From contig RFGP01000063.1 in NCBI GenBank assembly GCA_003697365.1, positions 1 through 44,725 of the forward strand: 44,725 nt of DNA, written 5' to 3'. The stretch's first letter is position 1; every line of letters begins with the position of its first letter. Source of the DNA: Chloroflexota bacterium. GTDB lineage: Bacteria; Chloroflexota; Anaerolineae; Aggregatilineales; J027. A program made the translations under genes and the position numbers. Positions 44,310 through 44,725 of the stretch are shown piece by piece. The notes beneath the pieces were generated by a model. The model did not search any database and was not told the origin of the DNA. It saw only the letters and a list, made by a program, of their open reading frames with translations.

Positions 44310-44725
44310 ATGAAATTAAATCGATTATTTTTAGTATTGGCTATGATCCTACTAGCTGCCTGCAGTAGTGGTTTTCCTACTGTAGCGCCCCCTCAACAAA
44401 CCGAAACTCGTGAAGCAATTTATGCATTAACTGCAGAAGCACCAGTTGAAACTGTTGAAACTATAGAAAGTGTACCCGTAGAAGAAGCATCGCCTACAGG
44501 GGTAGCTGTTGCTCAAGAACCTTCGGAAACGCCTATTACCAACTTATTTGAGTTAGAAACGAATACGCCAACACGAACTCCAACCAGTACCAACACCCCA
44601 ACAGAAACGGCAACAACGCCACCAACCGATACACCTGTTACAATGGCAACAAGCACAGACATTCCTACTGAAACCCCTACGGATGAACCAACTCACACCG
44701 CAACAATGACCAATACCGCCACCAA
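44310..44725 (+). CDS. Lipoprotein with Thr/Pro-rich linker (partial, 3' end missing)
   Basis: The frame from ATG 44310 is open to the window edge. The product begins with a lipoprotein signal peptide (RLFLVLAMILLAAC, lipobox LAAC with the lipidated Cys near residue 18). An acidic stretch follows, then a low-complexity TPT/TNT linker from about residue 86. Such Thr/Pro linkers join lipid anchors to extracellular domains in many Chloroflexota surface proteins. The functional domain lies outside the window. A second ATG at 44303 is in another frame and has no signal peptide. Confidence 0.85.
   Translation, partial: MKLNRLFLVLAMILLAACSSGFPTVAPPQQTETREAIYALTAEAPVETVETIESVPVEEASPTGVAVAQEPSETPITNLFELETNTPTRTPTSTNTPTETATTPPTDTPVTMATSTDIPTETPTDEPTHTATMTNTAT

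Noticed and set aside
44560-44725. Tandem ACACC-like repeats as a CRISPR or satellite
   Set aside because: They lie in frame within the lipoprotein and encode a Thr/Pro linker; period and spacers are irregular.

Overview
The window is a dense bacterial chromosome segment, moderately AT-rich by eye, with almost no non-coding space and no tRNA, rRNA, insertion sequence, phage gene or CRISPR array that I can see. The gene mix points to the Chloroflexota (Anaerolineae-like). It includes an actinobacterial-style CysM/JAMM/CysO/MoeZ sulfur cluster, NarL-type GAF histidine kinases, a large SpoIIE-type phosphatase fused to a kinase-like ATPase, a Thr/Pro-rich lipoprotein linker and molybdenum oxidoreductases of the sulfite-oxidase fold. 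The taxonomic assignment is inference from gene content.

Layout. 1-879 (-) is the N-terminal part of an MrpA-type antiporter subunit, cut by the window edge. 880-1432 is a 550-base gap with a strong extended -10 promoter and two large RNA hairpins, read as a non-coding RNA or a leader of the next operon. 1433-5599 (+) is a sulfur-transfer operon: CysM-like cysteine synthase, JAMM/Mec+ peptidase, CysO-like ubiquitin-fold sulfur carrier fused to a membrane domain, membrane-anchored thioredoxin, ThiF/MoeZ-type E1 with rhodanese, and a second rhodanese. 5596-11239 (-) carries galK, galT, a STAS protein and a transmembrane sensor-phosphatase-ATPase. 11311-15155 (+) carries TatA, a methylmalonyl-CoA mutase catalytic chain and an acyl-CoA ligase. 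15188-17128 is a divergent NarL response regulator/GAF histidine kinase pair. It is followed (+) by a pseudo-receiver-GAF protein, two tandem deoxynucleoside kinases (the first fused to a MazG-like domain) and an ECF-type sigma factor.

20399-27725 (-) is rich in nucleic-acid and nucleotide enzymes: SDR-like protein, SurE, a small acidic protein ending in a clamp-binding-like peptide, beta-CASP RNase, RNase D, CorA, QueG and a Cys-containing sulfite-oxidase-fold protein. 27926-36604 holds membrane and secreted proteins, a second sulfite-oxidase-fold protein whose molybdenum-ligating Cys appears to be Ser, RtcB, and an OSBS/NSAR plus GNAT pair. 36729-39807 (+) is a gnd-zwf-pgl oxidative pentose phosphate operon. 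39859-43998 (-) is a 1379-residue secreted ExeM/NucH-type nuclease. The window ends in a lipoprotein gene (+) that runs off the edge.

The most unusual items are four. First, the sulfur carrier is an internal-GlyGly fusion to a membrane domain, encoded next to the JAMM peptidase that could cut it. Second, there is a structured RNA upstream of that operon. Third, a deoxynucleoside kinase is fused to a MazG-like domain. Fourth, a small acidic protein ends in a QMSLF peptide.
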